Origin: Verrucomicrobiia bacterium | Lineage (GTDB): Bacteria; Verrucomicrobiota; Verrucomicrobiia; Verrucomicrobiales; Akkermansiaceae | Direction of reading: 5' to 3' | Length of the DNA stretch: 10,621 bases | Assembly: GCA_947460915.1 (NCBI GenBank) | Contig: CANHKJ010000088.1 | Location: 1-10,621, forward strand | Shown: one piece after another, positions 1 to 7,567 of the stretch | How the letters are laid out: the number at the start of each line of letters is the position of its first letter | How positions within the stretch are numbered: the first letter of the stretch is position 1 | Made by a program: the position numbers and the translations under genes | Notes under the pieces: generated by a model | What the model saw: only the letters and a program-made list of their open reading frames with translations | The model's database searches: none | What the model was told of the DNA's origin: nothing

Positions 1-43
1 AGATTGACTTGCCGTGCGGGAAAAACAGGATTACAAAATGTGC

Positions 44-126
44 GCATCGTTTGGTGAAGGAAATTGGTGTGCGGTTATTCGACACAACCCTTCTACCATA
101 TGACCTGTAGCCAAACGATGCTTTTT
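44..126 (+). ncRNA. Candidate structured RNA or palindromic element (three-way junction)
   Basis: Seen: a perfect 11-bp outer stem pairs 44-54 (GCATCGTTTGG) with 111-121 (CCAAACGATGC). Inside it, a second hairpin pairs 56-60 with 89-93 and continues as 64-66/85-87 and 68-70/82-84 with G67 bulged. A short third hairpin pairs 94-96 with 107-109. A T-run at 122-126 follows the outer stem, which favours the + strand and a terminator-like end. No open reading frame covers the stretch 1-239. The upstream bases hold only poor promoter matches: TTGACT at 4-9 and TACAAA at 32-37, about 22 bases apart. I do not recognise a known riboswitch or RNA family. It could instead be a repeated palindromic element, since the fold works almost equally well on either strand. 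It would converge on the thioredoxin gene at 240-968. Confidence 0.3.
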
Positions 127-168
127 CTAACTTCGGTTTTCGGGTTCATAACTCCACAGACTCGCGAC

Positions 169-201
169 AAAAAAATGCGCCCCACATAATCGGGGGCGCA
201 T
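169..201 (-). terminator. Rho-independent terminator of the thioredoxin gene
   Basis: A perfect 9-bp stem pairs 175-183 (ATGCGCCCC) with 193-201 (GGGGCGCAT), with a 9-base loop. On the minus strand the stem is followed by a run of seven T (the A-run at 169-175 on the + strand, overlapping the last stem base). It lies 38 bases beyond the stop codon of the gene at 240-968, where an intrinsic terminator is expected. There is no T-run on the other side, so it probably works in one direction only. Confidence 0.85.
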
Positions 202-239
202 AGATGAGTTAGCGATTTATGCAATAGCTACTTGGAGCT

Positions 240-968
240 TCAGACATCCTCATCAGCATCTTCTTCCTCGTCGCCACTGGCAGCCTCTTCAATTTCTTCA
301 CGAGAGGTTTCAGAAAGTTTTTCAAGTGGATAGGTCACTTCCTTTTTGTTAGGCATAATGAAAACAACATTTTTGTCGTCCACCGATTTCACAGCAGCGG
401 TAATGGCGACACCCTCGCTGTTCGTCCATGACTTGGAAGCAATCAAAGGAGCATTGGAGTCTTTTTCGACTTCTTCTTCCGCGGCGCCTTCTTTCAGTGC
501 TTTACGAATCAAGCTCTTGAGCTTGTCATGATCGGGAAAGCCATCATAAATGATTTGGCCTTCGCGGTCAAAAAGATGGCAACGGGGAATGGACGAAAAT
601 TCAATGGGTCCCTCAGCACCCTCGGTGATCGCGAATTCGACCTTGGCTTTTTTCAAGATCGGCTCGATGTCACTTTTGCCGTGACCTTGGCACTCTGCGC
701 CAATCACCACGAGACCATCTTCGCGAAAATCTTTATCGAACTCGGCAAGGTGCGGCATGGCACCGATGCACGGGGGGCAGCGTACGCCCCAGTTCTCGAT
801 GAGCACCACTTTGCCCTTGAGATCTTTTTTGCTAAACTTTTCCCCGAAAAGCACTTTGCCAAAACTCCAGTCAGAGAGCTTGTGATCGCCAGGCGACTCT
901 TCTGCTCGAGCGGTAGCGGCAGCACCGAAAAAAGAGAACGACAGCAAGGATATAAGTAATTTTTTCAT
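240..968 (-). CDS. Exported TlpA/ResA-like thioredoxin with C-terminal SHD1-like domain
   Basis: A 242-residue exported thiol-disulfide protein. Residues 1-22 form a signal peptide (two lysines, a hydrophobic core, then ARA before EESP). Residues about 28-160 are a thioredoxin fold of the TlpA/ResA/AhpC-TSA type, with active site WGVRCPPC (Cys64 and Cys67) and the likely cis-proline in SSIPR (Pro128). Extra cysteines sit at 93 and 130. Residues about 177-228 (from ASKSWTNSEG to about LEKLSETSREE) resemble the SHD1 domain often found in Planctomycetes and Verrucomicrobia proteins. The last 13 residues are almost all acidic. The family reduces or oxidises disulfides outside the cytoplasm, for instance in cytochrome c maturation, but the partner here is not shown. 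The SHD1-like part may bind a partner protein or the cell surface; this is inference. The gene lies downstream of two tRNAs on the same strand and ends at a clear terminator. The start at 968 is chosen because the signal peptide begins there; no Shine-Dalgarno is visible. Confidence 0.85.
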   Translation of the reverse strand: MKKLLISLLSFSFFGAAATARAEESPGDHKLSDWSFGKVLFGEKFSKKDLKGKVVLIENWGVRCPPCIGAMPHLAEFDKDFREDGLVVIGAECQGHGKSDIEPILKKAKVEFAITEGAEGPIEFSSIPRCHLFDREGQIIYDGFPDHDKLKSLIRKALKEGAAEEEVEKDSNAPLIASKSWTNSEGVAITAAVKSVDDKNVVFIMPNKKEVTYPLEKLSETSREEIEEAASGDEEEDADEDV

Positions 969-1147
969 AAGATAATGGAATTCAACACTGGTTTAACGTG
1001 GAAACGCGGAAATTTGTTCAAATCATTGATGAAAAGATCATCATTTCTCGGCAACTACGGCAATTTAGACACGCCAACTGAAATCTTACAACGTGCTGAA
1101 TTACGTTTGAGTGCTATCGAATATCTGCCTCATTGTCAATCACACAA

Positions 1148-1183
1148 AATGATTTTTTCGATTGTAGTAGAGCAAAAATCATT
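1148..1183 (-). repeat. AT-rich inverted repeat downstream of the tRNA pair
   Basis: AATGATTTTT at 1148-1157 pairs perfectly with AAAAATCATT at 1174-1183, with 16 bases between. It lies 33 bases past the 3' end of tRNA-Ile2, where tRNA transcripts would be ended or trimmed. Read on the minus strand the stem is followed only by TTGTG, and the stem itself is AT-rich, so it is a weak terminator at best. Nothing else was found in the 248-base spacer between the tRNA and the thioredoxin start at 968. A 77-codon + strand reading frame there has no family resemblance and I do not call it a gene. Confidence 0.3.
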
Positions 1184-1216
1184 CAGCTTCATCAAGAAAT
1201 GCACCTGAGCCCCGAA

Positions 1217-1293
<77 letters not shown>

Positions 1294-1313
1294 TCTTGAA
1301 GAACAGGAAAACA

Positions 1314-1388
1314 TGGAGCCGGTTGTCGGATTTGAACCGACGACCTGATCATTACAAATGAACTGCTCTACCACTGAGCTAAACCGGC
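1314..1388 (-). tRNA. trnT: tRNA-Thr (anticodon TGT)
   Basis: A 75-base cloverleaf with encoded CCA. The acceptor arm pairs GCCGGTT with AACCGGC perfectly, with T as the discriminator base. The D arm has AGCTCAGTGGTAGAGCA, the anticodon loop TTTGTAA carries TGT (complement at 1354-1356), and the T arm has GGTTCAAATCC. It decodes ACA and, by wobble, other Thr codons. It lies directly upstream of tRNA-Ile2 on the same strand and about 100 bases downstream of the haem-protein gene. Confidence 0.95.
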
Positions 1389-1398
1389 CTTTGTTGCG

Positions 1399-1436
1399 CC
1401 GCCTCGCAGGCGGGGAGGCAGTTGTAGTGCGACAAC
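1399..1436 (-). repeat. Two small hairpins between the haem-protein gene and tRNA-Thr
   Basis: CCGCCT at 1399-1404 pairs with AGGCGG at 1408-1413 around a 3-base loop, and GTTGT at 1421-1425 pairs with ACAAC at 1432-1436. They fill the 103-base spacer between the stop codon at 1492 and the tRNA-Thr 5' end. Neither is followed by a T-run on the minus strand, so they are not classic terminators. A third, imperfect inverted repeat (TTGATC at 1468-1473 with GATCAA at 1490-1495) overlaps the stop codon. With no clear terminator here, the tRNAs may be partly transcribed from the upstream gene. Their function is unknown. Confidence 0.35.
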
Positions 1437-1491
1437 GACAATCTCGCAAGCAAATTTTTGTGTTTCTTTGATCCGATTTTTTTCGACTCGA

Positions 1492-4400
1492 TCAACGCAA
1501 GGTGGTGAGATACTCGATCACATCACGAATTTCTTTTTTCCCGAGCATTGCATCCATCGGTGGCATCATGGAAGCAGGGCTTGTGCGCTCTGCCACATTC
1601 GCTAGGGAAATAGTTTTGACGCTACCATCAGCCATGCGTAGGATCAAATCTGTGGCTGATTCTTTTTCGAGTGAACCACTGAGCGATGTTCCATCTTTGA
1701 GCGTGACTGCCACTAATGCGTAACCTTTCGCGAGCGTAGCATTGGGCAAAATTAATGCCTCAAGAAGCTGCTTTCGATTCATGCGTTTGCCGATGCCACT
1801 CAGATCGGGGCCCACTTCAGCACCTTCACCGCCGAGTTTATGACAACGCGTGCATTGCGCCGCGAGGTGTTCGATTGCGATTTTTTTTCCACGTTCGGCT
1901 GATCCACCCGTGAGGGTATCGCGTAATTTTTCCATCGCTGGAGCATCGCTACTGCCTTCATAGGCCTTAACCGCAGCGGTCAATCCGGCATTACCCTGCA
2001 CTTGAGCAGCACTGAGCAAATCGAGCCGAACTTCTGCCGCGATTTTTCCTTCACGGAGCAATGTGAGTCGATCTTGTAACAGACGAACTGCCGCGGGTGA
2101 CTTGATCACGCCAAGGCAGGCATAGGCATCTTGAACTTCAGCAATTTTTCCAGCGGTGAGAACTTTTTCCAACAAGGGCACGACGGAATCGCTCGCTTTA
2201 CCGGAGCGAGCCATAACATTCAACGCCACGCTACGCAGTGGCGCATCATCGGAATGCAACGCTGCTGTTGTGGATTTGGAAATTTTTTCATCCCCGAGCG
2301 CGCCAAGCGTCTGCAGTGCGGCACAGCGCACGGTACTTTTCTCTTGAGCATTGGCGACGATTTTTTGAAGCATCGCATTGGCGGAACGATACTCGGCTTG
2401 GCGGATCATCTCGCAGGCCGCTTTGCGCACAGACTCGGAGGAATCGCCCAGCAAAGCGGTGGCACTAGCATCGAGCGCGGCCTTGAGCTCGGCAGCAGGA
2501 CGCTTGGCCACGGGTCGGTAGCGGCCTTCTACCCGATCAAGCGGCTCGGGGGCAAGCCAGGTCGAGAGGCTCTTCAAGGCTTCCTCGCGCATCGCGGCAG
2601 GAGCATCGGCACTGATCGCGTAGGTGGCGAGGCGCGATGCTGCTTCGGCTCCACCAATCCGCAAATTCACAGAAATCGCGCGACGCAAAAATACCGGATC
2701 ATTTCCTGAATATCCCTCCAAGGATTTTGCCAAAGCTGGCAAGGCGTCAACAATGGAATCATCGTCGTGAATGGCACGTGCACATTCAGCCCGCACGAGT
2801 GGCGCTTCATCCGCGAGAAATGCCGATACCTGAGGCGCAGCGAGACGCCTAAGGGCAACTACTACGGCGAGGCGCACAGCCTCACGATGATCACGGTGAA
2901 ACGCCGAGATCAGAGCTGGATCCTTTTTACCGATTCCTGCCAATGCGGTAATGCCTGCATGCCGAAGAAACACATCACGATCTTCCACAGATGCCAAAAG
3001 GGTGAGCACTGCGGGCAATTGCGAAGCCTCCCCTGTTTTTCCCAAAGCTATGGCCGCATGATACTTGACCCGCATCGAGGCATCAGACAAAGCTGCTGCC
3101 AATTTCGGCCCAGCAGAGCTTACCGCGGCATCGCCTAACACTTTCGCCACTTGAGCTCGCACTTCACTTTCTGCATCTTTGAGCAACGGAATCAACGGCA
3201 ACAACAACTTTGCGTCTTTTCTGCCCATTTGACCAAGGCCCCAGATCGCATGACAACGAGCGAGCAATGATGAGTGGGATTGAGCAACCTCTAACAATTC
3301 CTTTATAGCACTCTGTTTCACTAACGAAAACTGCGCCCCCAGTCGCACTCGTTGATCACCGTGTGCTAACAAGCTAACGCATTCCTTCACCGATCGCTTG
3401 TCCCAACCTGCTCGCAATATCGCCTGCGTCTGCTTGCGAGTCGCATCACGTTTTGCTTCCGCCACATCGATCTGCCAGACTTTGCCTTTGTTGTGCGGTT
3501 CCCAAACGGCACTATTCCAGTCTGCTACATACAAGGCACCATCAGGTCCCCAAGCCAACCCTGTCATCATTGTTCCACTGTGCACGAGACGCTCGTTTTT
3601 CATCGAGAATCCCGCACCATTTGGATCTACTTGAAATGCCGTTAGTTTGCGCCCGGGAAACTGGGTGAGGAAAAACGTATCGCGCAGGCTTTCACCGAGC
3701 GCAGTGCCGGGATTGTAAACGAAACCACAAGGTCCGTCCGAATAATTCAACAACGGAGGAGTGATATAGGCCGCCTGACCTTTCCAATAAGGCACCGCGA
3801 GTTTTTCATCCATCCACGGATTGTAACCACCACCGCGATACTGCCAATTGCAGCGCCATCCCGTATCACTCTGCTCGGTGATATAGACGAAGCGTTCGCG
3901 TTCACCCTTGAAGTCGCCATCATTGTCTACCGAGAACAAATTCCCCCACTGATCAAAGGCAATTTCTTGAGGATTACGCAGACCATGAGCAAAAATCTCA
4001 AAATGGCTGCCATCCAATTCACAGCGCATTACCGCTCCTTCGTGTGCTTTCTTTTCCACCGCCCCCTCACGCGTATTCACATTCAGCCCCTTATCGCCAA
4101 TGCTCCAATAAAGCCGGCCATCCGGACCGATCGTAAACCCATGCATGTCATGCCCAGAATAAGCGATGTGCACGCCAAATCCTTCGAGCATGACTTCCTT
4201 GGAAAAATCAGCCTTGCCGATAACTCGATCCTCAGAAAATTTCCATACCCGCGGGATCGCGGCCAAATAGATTTGTCCATCGTGAAAATACACACCACCC
4301 GCAACGCCCGCCATCTCGTCATTCAGGCCATCCACAAAAACCTCAGAAAGATCTGCCACACCCTGATCTTTGGTATCGGAAATCCGTAGAATTTTTTCTG

Positions 4401-4752
4401 ACAGCACACCGAGATCGCGGAAGTCCGAGATACCATCGCCATTGCGATCCTTCAGCCAGCTTGCATTCTTGGCGTGATTCGCCGCGCTCATTTCTGATTC
4501 ATAAAAGGCCTGACGCTCTGCCACACTCTCCAAAGAAAGGGTTTTAATCACCCAATCCATATGTGAACGAATGTCTAACTCACTTTCCTTACGGCGAACG
4601 GTCTGCGTCACATAAACGCGACCTTGGAAGTCGACTGCGATGCCAACCGGACTGCCTAGCAAAGACTCGCTTGCCCACTCCTTGGCTTGCAGTTCGAGCT
4701 CGGCAGCGTGCAGGCTAGCCAGTGAAGTAAGAAACAAGAGCGTGCGAGTCAT
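1492..4752 (-). CDS. Exported PVC-type propeller dehydrogenase with HEAT repeats and haem c domain
   Basis: A 1086-residue exported protein. Residues 1-16 are a signal peptide ending LHA. Residues about 18-430 form a beta-propeller like the glucose/sorbosone dehydrogenase and Pirellula/Verrucomicrobium membrane-bound dehydrogenase domain (TIGR02604 type). Visible features there are the calcium-loop-like DRNGDGISD (102-110), GHDMHGFTIGPDGRLYW (200-216) and AHGLRNPQEIAFDQWGNLF (255-273). Residues about 440-930 are Ala/Leu-rich HEAT-type helical repeats such as DAESEVRAQVAKVLGDAA. Residues about 945-1086 match the Pirellula/Verrucomicrobium haem-binding domain (TIGR02603 type): CTRCH at 967-971 binds haem c, EVGPDLSGIG follows, and a Met in SMMPPM (1061-1066) is the probable second ligand. 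The family is thought to oxidise a sugar-like or alcohol substrate in the periplasm and pass electrons to the haem; the substrate is unknown. It starts about 70 bases after the terminator of the secretin operon and so is probably transcribed separately. No Shine-Dalgarno precedes the ATG. Confidence 0.88.
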   Translation of the reverse strand: MTRTLLFLTSLASLHAAELELQAKEWASESLLGSPVGIAVDFQGRVYVTQTVRRKESELDIRSHMDWVIKTLSLESVAERQAFYESEMSAANHAKNASWLKDRNGDGISDFRDLGVLSEKILRISDTKDQGVADLSEVFVDGLNDEMAGVAGGVYFHDGQIYLAAIPRVWKFSEDRVIGKADFSKEVMLEGFGVHIAYSGHDMHGFTIGPDGRLYWSIGDKGLNVNTREGAVEKKAHEGAVMRCELDGSHFEIFAHGLRNPQEIAFDQWGNLFSVDNDGDFKGERERFVYITEQSDTGWRCNWQYRGGGYNPWMDEKLAVPYWKGQAAYITPPLLNYSDGPCGFVYNPGTALGESLRDTFFLTQFPGRKLTAFQVDPNGAGFSMKNERLVHSGTMMTGLAWGPDGALYVADWNSAVWEPHNKGKVWQIDVAEAKRDATRKQTQAILRAGWDKRSVKECVSLLAHGDQRVRLGAQFSLVKQSAIKELLEVAQSHSSLLARCHAIWGLGQMGRKDAKLLLPLIPLLKDAESEVRAQVAKVLGDAAVSSAGPKLAAALSDASMRVKYHAAIALGKTGEASQLPAVLTLLASVEDRDVFLRHAGITALAGIGKKDPALISAFHRDHREAVRLAVVVALRRLAAPQVSAFLADEAPLVRAECARAIHDDDSIVDALPALAKSLEGYSGNDPVFLRRAISVNLRIGGAEAASRLATYAISADAPAAMREEALKSLSTWLAPEPLDRVEGRYRPVAKRPAAELKAALDASATALLGDSSESVRKAACEMIRQAEYRSANAMLQKIVANAQEKSTVRCAALQTLGALGDEKISKSTTAALHSDDAPLRSVALNVMARSGKASDSVVPLLEKVLTAGKIAEVQDAYACLGVIKSPAAVRLLQDRLTLLREGKIAAEVRLDLLSAAQVQGNAGLTAAVKAYEGSSDAPAMEKLRDTLTGGSAERGKKIAIEHLAAQCTRCHKLGGEGAEVGPDLSGIGKRMNRKQLLEALILPNATLAKGYALVAVTLKDGTSLSGSLEKESATDLILRMADGSVKTISLANVAERTSPASMMPPMDAMLGKKEIRDVIEYLTTLR

Positions 4753-4823
4753 GGCGGAATGCTATCACATAACATCGAAACGACAACGCAAACTGTCGAT
4801 ATGCCTCCAACACTTACACAACG

Positions 4824-4851
4824 AAAAACGGGCAGACTTTCGTCTGCCCGT
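4824..4851 (-). terminator. Strong rho-independent terminator of the pilus-like operon
   Basis: A perfect 10-bp stem pairs 4828-4837 (ACGGGCAGAC) with 4842-4851 (GTCTGCCCGT) around a 4-base loop, which reads GAAA on the minus strand, a stable tetraloop. A T-run follows on the minus strand (the A-run at 4824-4828). It begins 23 bases after the secretin stop codon at 4875, which makes the secretin gene the last of its operon and separates it from the haem-protein gene. Confidence 0.92.
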
Positions 4852-4874
4852 TGTCGAATCGGAATCAACCGAGA

Positions 4875-7505
4875 TTATTGCATGCCTACGGGAGGCAGCA
4901 AGCTTGGGCCACCGTCGAGCATGCCCGGAGCAGCAAGTGCGTCACCACCCATAGGAGCGGAGGCATCTTTCATCACGCGACCGGTTGCATCAATGATTTG
5001 AGCTGTCACGAAGATGATCAAGTTGCTCTTGATGCGGTTTTCAGCCTTGGTCTGGAACAAACGTCCAACCCATGGGATGTCACCGAGAATCGGCACCTTA
5101 TCTTCCACGTTTTGCACGTCCTCACGCATCAGACCACCAACAGCAACAGTGTGACCGTCGTAGATGGAAAGAGCGGTAGAAACACGGCGAACCGAGAACA
5201 CTGGCATCTCAATCCGGTTTTCCGTGATCGTCACGGTAGTCGGGTTACCAAGAGCATCCGAAGATGGCGATTGGATTGGGCTGCCGTAGTTGATGAAACC
5301 TTCGAACTCGACGATCTCAGGAGCAAAGCGCAGGTCGATGACCGTGTCGTTGTTGCCGAGAGTTGGCTCGATTTCCAGAGTTACACCTGTGTTACGTGGT
5401 TCGAATGCGGTAGGAGTCGCAGGAGTTACAGGGAAGATACCTGCGCTTCCACCACCGAGACCGGCAATACCGCCGCCACCACCGGTAGCACCAACGCTGT
5501 TTGGCAGTTCGGGGGGCTCGTATTCGGTTGGGTAGATAAATTCACGAATGATTTCAATCGTGGCTTTCTGGCTGGACTTCGCCATGATGCTAGGAGCAGT
5601 CATGATGTCAGCACCTTTTTTCTGGGAAAGACCACGCATGATCATCTGCACCTGACCGTCTGTGAACAGACCGGTAAGGCTAAGGATACCAGGAGCAACA
5701 GCTGTGTTCTGAGCTGTGCGGTTTGGATTGTTCAGGATGGAATCAATGCTATCACGAGTGATGGCATGTGAACCAGAACGATTGCTACCAGTAACAATGT
5801 TGCTCACGTTTTGACCAGGATTCGCAGGGATGCCAGGAATGGTGGTGTAGTCAACAGGATTGAGGAAGTCGGTATTGGTGCGCGGAGAACCGCTGCCAAT
5901 GGTACCACCACCAGGGTAGAGGCCACCACCAACACTGAACGGAGTCAGAATCCAGTCAAAGCCCAATTCTTCGTTGTTTTCTTGGCTGATCTCGACGAAT
6001 TTCGTCATGATCTTGATCTGCTTCGGTGTGTCGATCTCCATCGCCTTAACGATTTGCTCGATCAAGTCCAAGTTGGAAGGAGTGTTGTTCACCACCAAAG
6101 TGCTGTTCGCACCAATAAAGTTTGCCGAAGCTTTCTCTGGGAATTGAACACCTTTGGCTTTGAGCAGGTCTTGCACATTGCCACGTGGTCTGAGCCCACC
6201 GCCACCGCCCGTTTCGGCTGTGGAAGCAAATGGGTCAGCAGCTTCTTCCGTTGCAGCACCGCCATTGCCCAAAGCATCGAGGAAGTCAGGTGGCACTTGG
6301 AAGGTGCGGGAAACGATGTCTTCACCGTCATCGGTAGCAGGCACGAGAGTTACAGCGAAGTCGTCAGTTTTATACTTGAGACGAGTGCTTTCGCAGATGT
6401 ATTTCAGAGCTGTAGCAATCGGCACGTTAGTCAAGCGGAGTTCCTTCACGCGAAGTGCACCGACGTCAGTAACTGCACCAAGTCCGCCAGCAGCAGCATC
6501 GAGACCACCAGCTGCATCAGCAGCAGGAGCGGCAGCCGCACCAGCTTGTGGCTTACGGATTACGAAGTTGATGCCTTTTTCCGCTGGATTGGTCGTGGTG
6601 GTGTCGAGTTCACGTGAACGTGAGCGCAGGAAGTCGATTGCTTCTTCCACCGAGGTGTCTTCAAAGTCGATCACGGGAATGATGATCGTGCGAAGTTTTT
6701 CGCCAATCAGAGCAGATCCTGAGGTAAGCGTAGGATCAAGGACGTTTTCAGTGTCGACTTCTGGAGCATCGCGAGATACGGCAAGTTCCCAAGCACGGTC
6801 CACTTCCATAAGCAGTTCTGCACGAGTGTGGTCGTAGGCCGAGCGATAGTAATCAGTCTTAGCAGCGGCGATACGCTCCAACCAACGGCGAGCAGCTTTG
6901 TTGTAAGGGTCGATGCGAAGAACGTTTTCAAACTCTTTTTTGGCGTCGTCGAATTTACCCAAATTGTAATGACCTTCGCCCATGTAAAGAGTGCGTCGCA
7001 CGTTGTCTACGTTTTGAGTGTGCTCAAAGGTCAGAGCAGGGTTGGTGCGGATGGGATCGTTAAGATACTCCAATTCACGAGCGGCAAGCTCATTGCCAGG
7101 ATCGACCTCAGGAGAGAGCACGTTATCAAGTAATGCACGCGCTTCTGTATATTTACCTTCCTTGCGATACTCTGCCGAGAGAGCTACTGATCCATCTACC
7201 AAATGCTGCTTGAGCACAGCACGGCGATCATCGAGCACTGGTGCTGGAGGAAGCACGGCAAGAGCGGCTTTGTATTTGGAAACGGCTTTTTCGTATTCGC
7301 TGGCTGCGTATGCGGTCCGACCCTCGTTGAGGAGTTGGTCGGCTTGCGCTACGGCTTCTTGGCGGCGAATGGCTTCGCGCTGGGCGAGACCTGACGTTCC
7401 GGAGGAGCCTTCGCCCGCGTGAGCTGTCATCACGGGCATGAGGGCCGCTGCGGCCATCAAGGCTGCTGCAGTGCGACTAGTTTTGTGCGCTGGTATTTTT
7501 TGCAT
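4875..7505 (-). CDS. Amuc_1098-like secretin with N-terminal TPR repeats
   Basis: An 876-residue outer-membrane secretin of the GspD/PilQ superfamily. Residues 1-30 are a signal peptide (lysines, an Ala-rich core, TAHA). Residues about 45-225 are TPR-like helices, for example LNEGRTAYAASEYEKAVSKY and HYNLGKFDDAKKEFENVLRI. Residues about 272-390 hold short STN/N-domain-like segments (VIDFEDTSVEEAIDFL; LRLTNVPIATALKYI) split by an Ala/Gly-rich linker. About 442-490 is another N domain (NSTLVVNNTPSNLDLIEQIV), and about 600-840 is the ring-forming secretin domain. Its signature is VAVGGLMREDVQNVEDKVPI, followed by LGDIPWVGRLF. A Gly-rich insert at about 671-690 is in the domain. Secretins form a gated ring through which pili or substrates pass. 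It follows the Amuc_1099-like gene after 62 bases and ends the operon, as in the Akkermansia pilus-like cluster. No lipobox is visible, and the partner pilotin is unknown. The specific Amuc_1098 label comes from gene order and TPR-secretin layout. Confidence 0.9.
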   Translation of the reverse strand: MQKIPAHKTSRTAAALMAAAALMPVMTAHAGEGSSGTSGLAQREAIRRQEAVAQADQLLNEGRTAYAASEYEKAVSKYKAALAVLPPAPVLDDRRAVLKQHLVDGSVALSAEYRKEGKYTEARALLDNVLSPEVDPGNELAARELEYLNDPIRTNPALTFEHTQNVDNVRRTLYMGEGHYNLGKFDDAKKEFENVLRIDPYNKAARRWLERIAAAKTDYYRSAYDHTRAELLMEVDRAWELAVSRDAPEVDTENVLDPTLTSGSALIGEKLRTIIIPVIDFEDTSVEEAIDFLRSRSRELDTTTTNPAEKGINFVIRKPQAGAAAAPAADAAGGLDAAAGGLGAVTDVGALRVKELRLTNVPIATALKYICESTRLKYKTDDFAVTLVPATDDGEDIVSRTFQVPPDFLDALGNGGAATEEAADPFASTAETGGGGGLRPRGNVQDLLKAKGVQFPEKASANFIGANSTLVVNNTPSNLDLIEQIVKAMEIDTPKQIKIMTKFVEISQENNEELGFDWILTPFSVGGGLYPGGGTIGSGSPRTNTDFLNPVDYTTIPGIPANPGQNVSNIVTGSNRSGSHAITRDSIDSILNNPNRTAQNTAVAPGILSLTGLFTDGQVQMIMRGLSQKKGADIMTAPSIMAKSSQKATIEIIREFIYPTEYEPPELPNSVGATGGGGGIAGLGGGSAGIFPVTPATPTAFEPRNTGVTLEIEPTLGNNDTVIDLRFAPEIVEFEGFINYGSPIQSPSSDALGNPTTVTITENRIEMPVFSVRRVSTALSIYDGHTVAVGGLMREDVQNVEDKVPILGDIPWVGRLFQTKAENRIKSNLIIFVTAQIIDATGRVMKDASAPMGGDALAAPGMLDGGPSLLPPVGMQ

Positions 7506-7567
7506 GTGTGTCGGAGTTGTTATTGGCTAATTTTATGAGAATTGGAAAGAGAATTTTACAAAAAGTG

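Noticed and set aside
44..121. Possible integron attC site, because of the imperfect palindrome of about 78 bases.
   Set aside because: The ends do not match the RYYYAAC and GTTRRRY core sites, and there is no integrase or cassette structure nearby.
44..126. Possible cobalamin riboswitch, from a GGAAATTGGTGTG segment inside the structured element.
   Set aside because: The resemblance to the GGGAA...GGTG core is partial; the AA-TCC and CCCGC-ACTGT parts of the consensus are absent and no cobalamin gene follows.
992..1021. Possible promoter of the thioredoxin gene: TTGAAC at 1016-1021 and GTTAAA at 992-997 on the minus strand, 18 bases apart.
   Set aside because: The match to the -35 and -10 consensus is poor (about four and three of six), and such matches are common by chance in AT-rich spacers.
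975..1208. 77-codon open frame on the + strand between the thioredoxin gene and the tRNAs.
   Set aside because: No recognisable domain, no ribosome-binding site, and it runs over the AT-rich inverted repeat; most likely chance.
1468..1495. Inverted repeat overlapping the stop codon of the haem-protein gene as a terminator.
   Set aside because: Only six base pairs at the ends and no T-run following it on the minus strand.
2131..2709. 192-codon open frame on the + strand opposite the HEAT-repeat region.
   Set aside because: Antisense to the haem-protein gene, with no motif of its own.
4851..5771. 306-codon open frame on the + strand opposite the secretin.
   Set aside because: It lies entirely antisense to a well-supported secretin domain, has a composition with many His, Arg and Thr and no domain likeness; it is a shadow of the real gene.
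6490..6550. Short repeats coding Ala/Gly-rich stretch in the secretin, considered as a CRISPR or minisatellite.
   Set aside because: They are low-complexity linker codons (Ala, Gly) inside the coding frame without regular repeat units or spacers.
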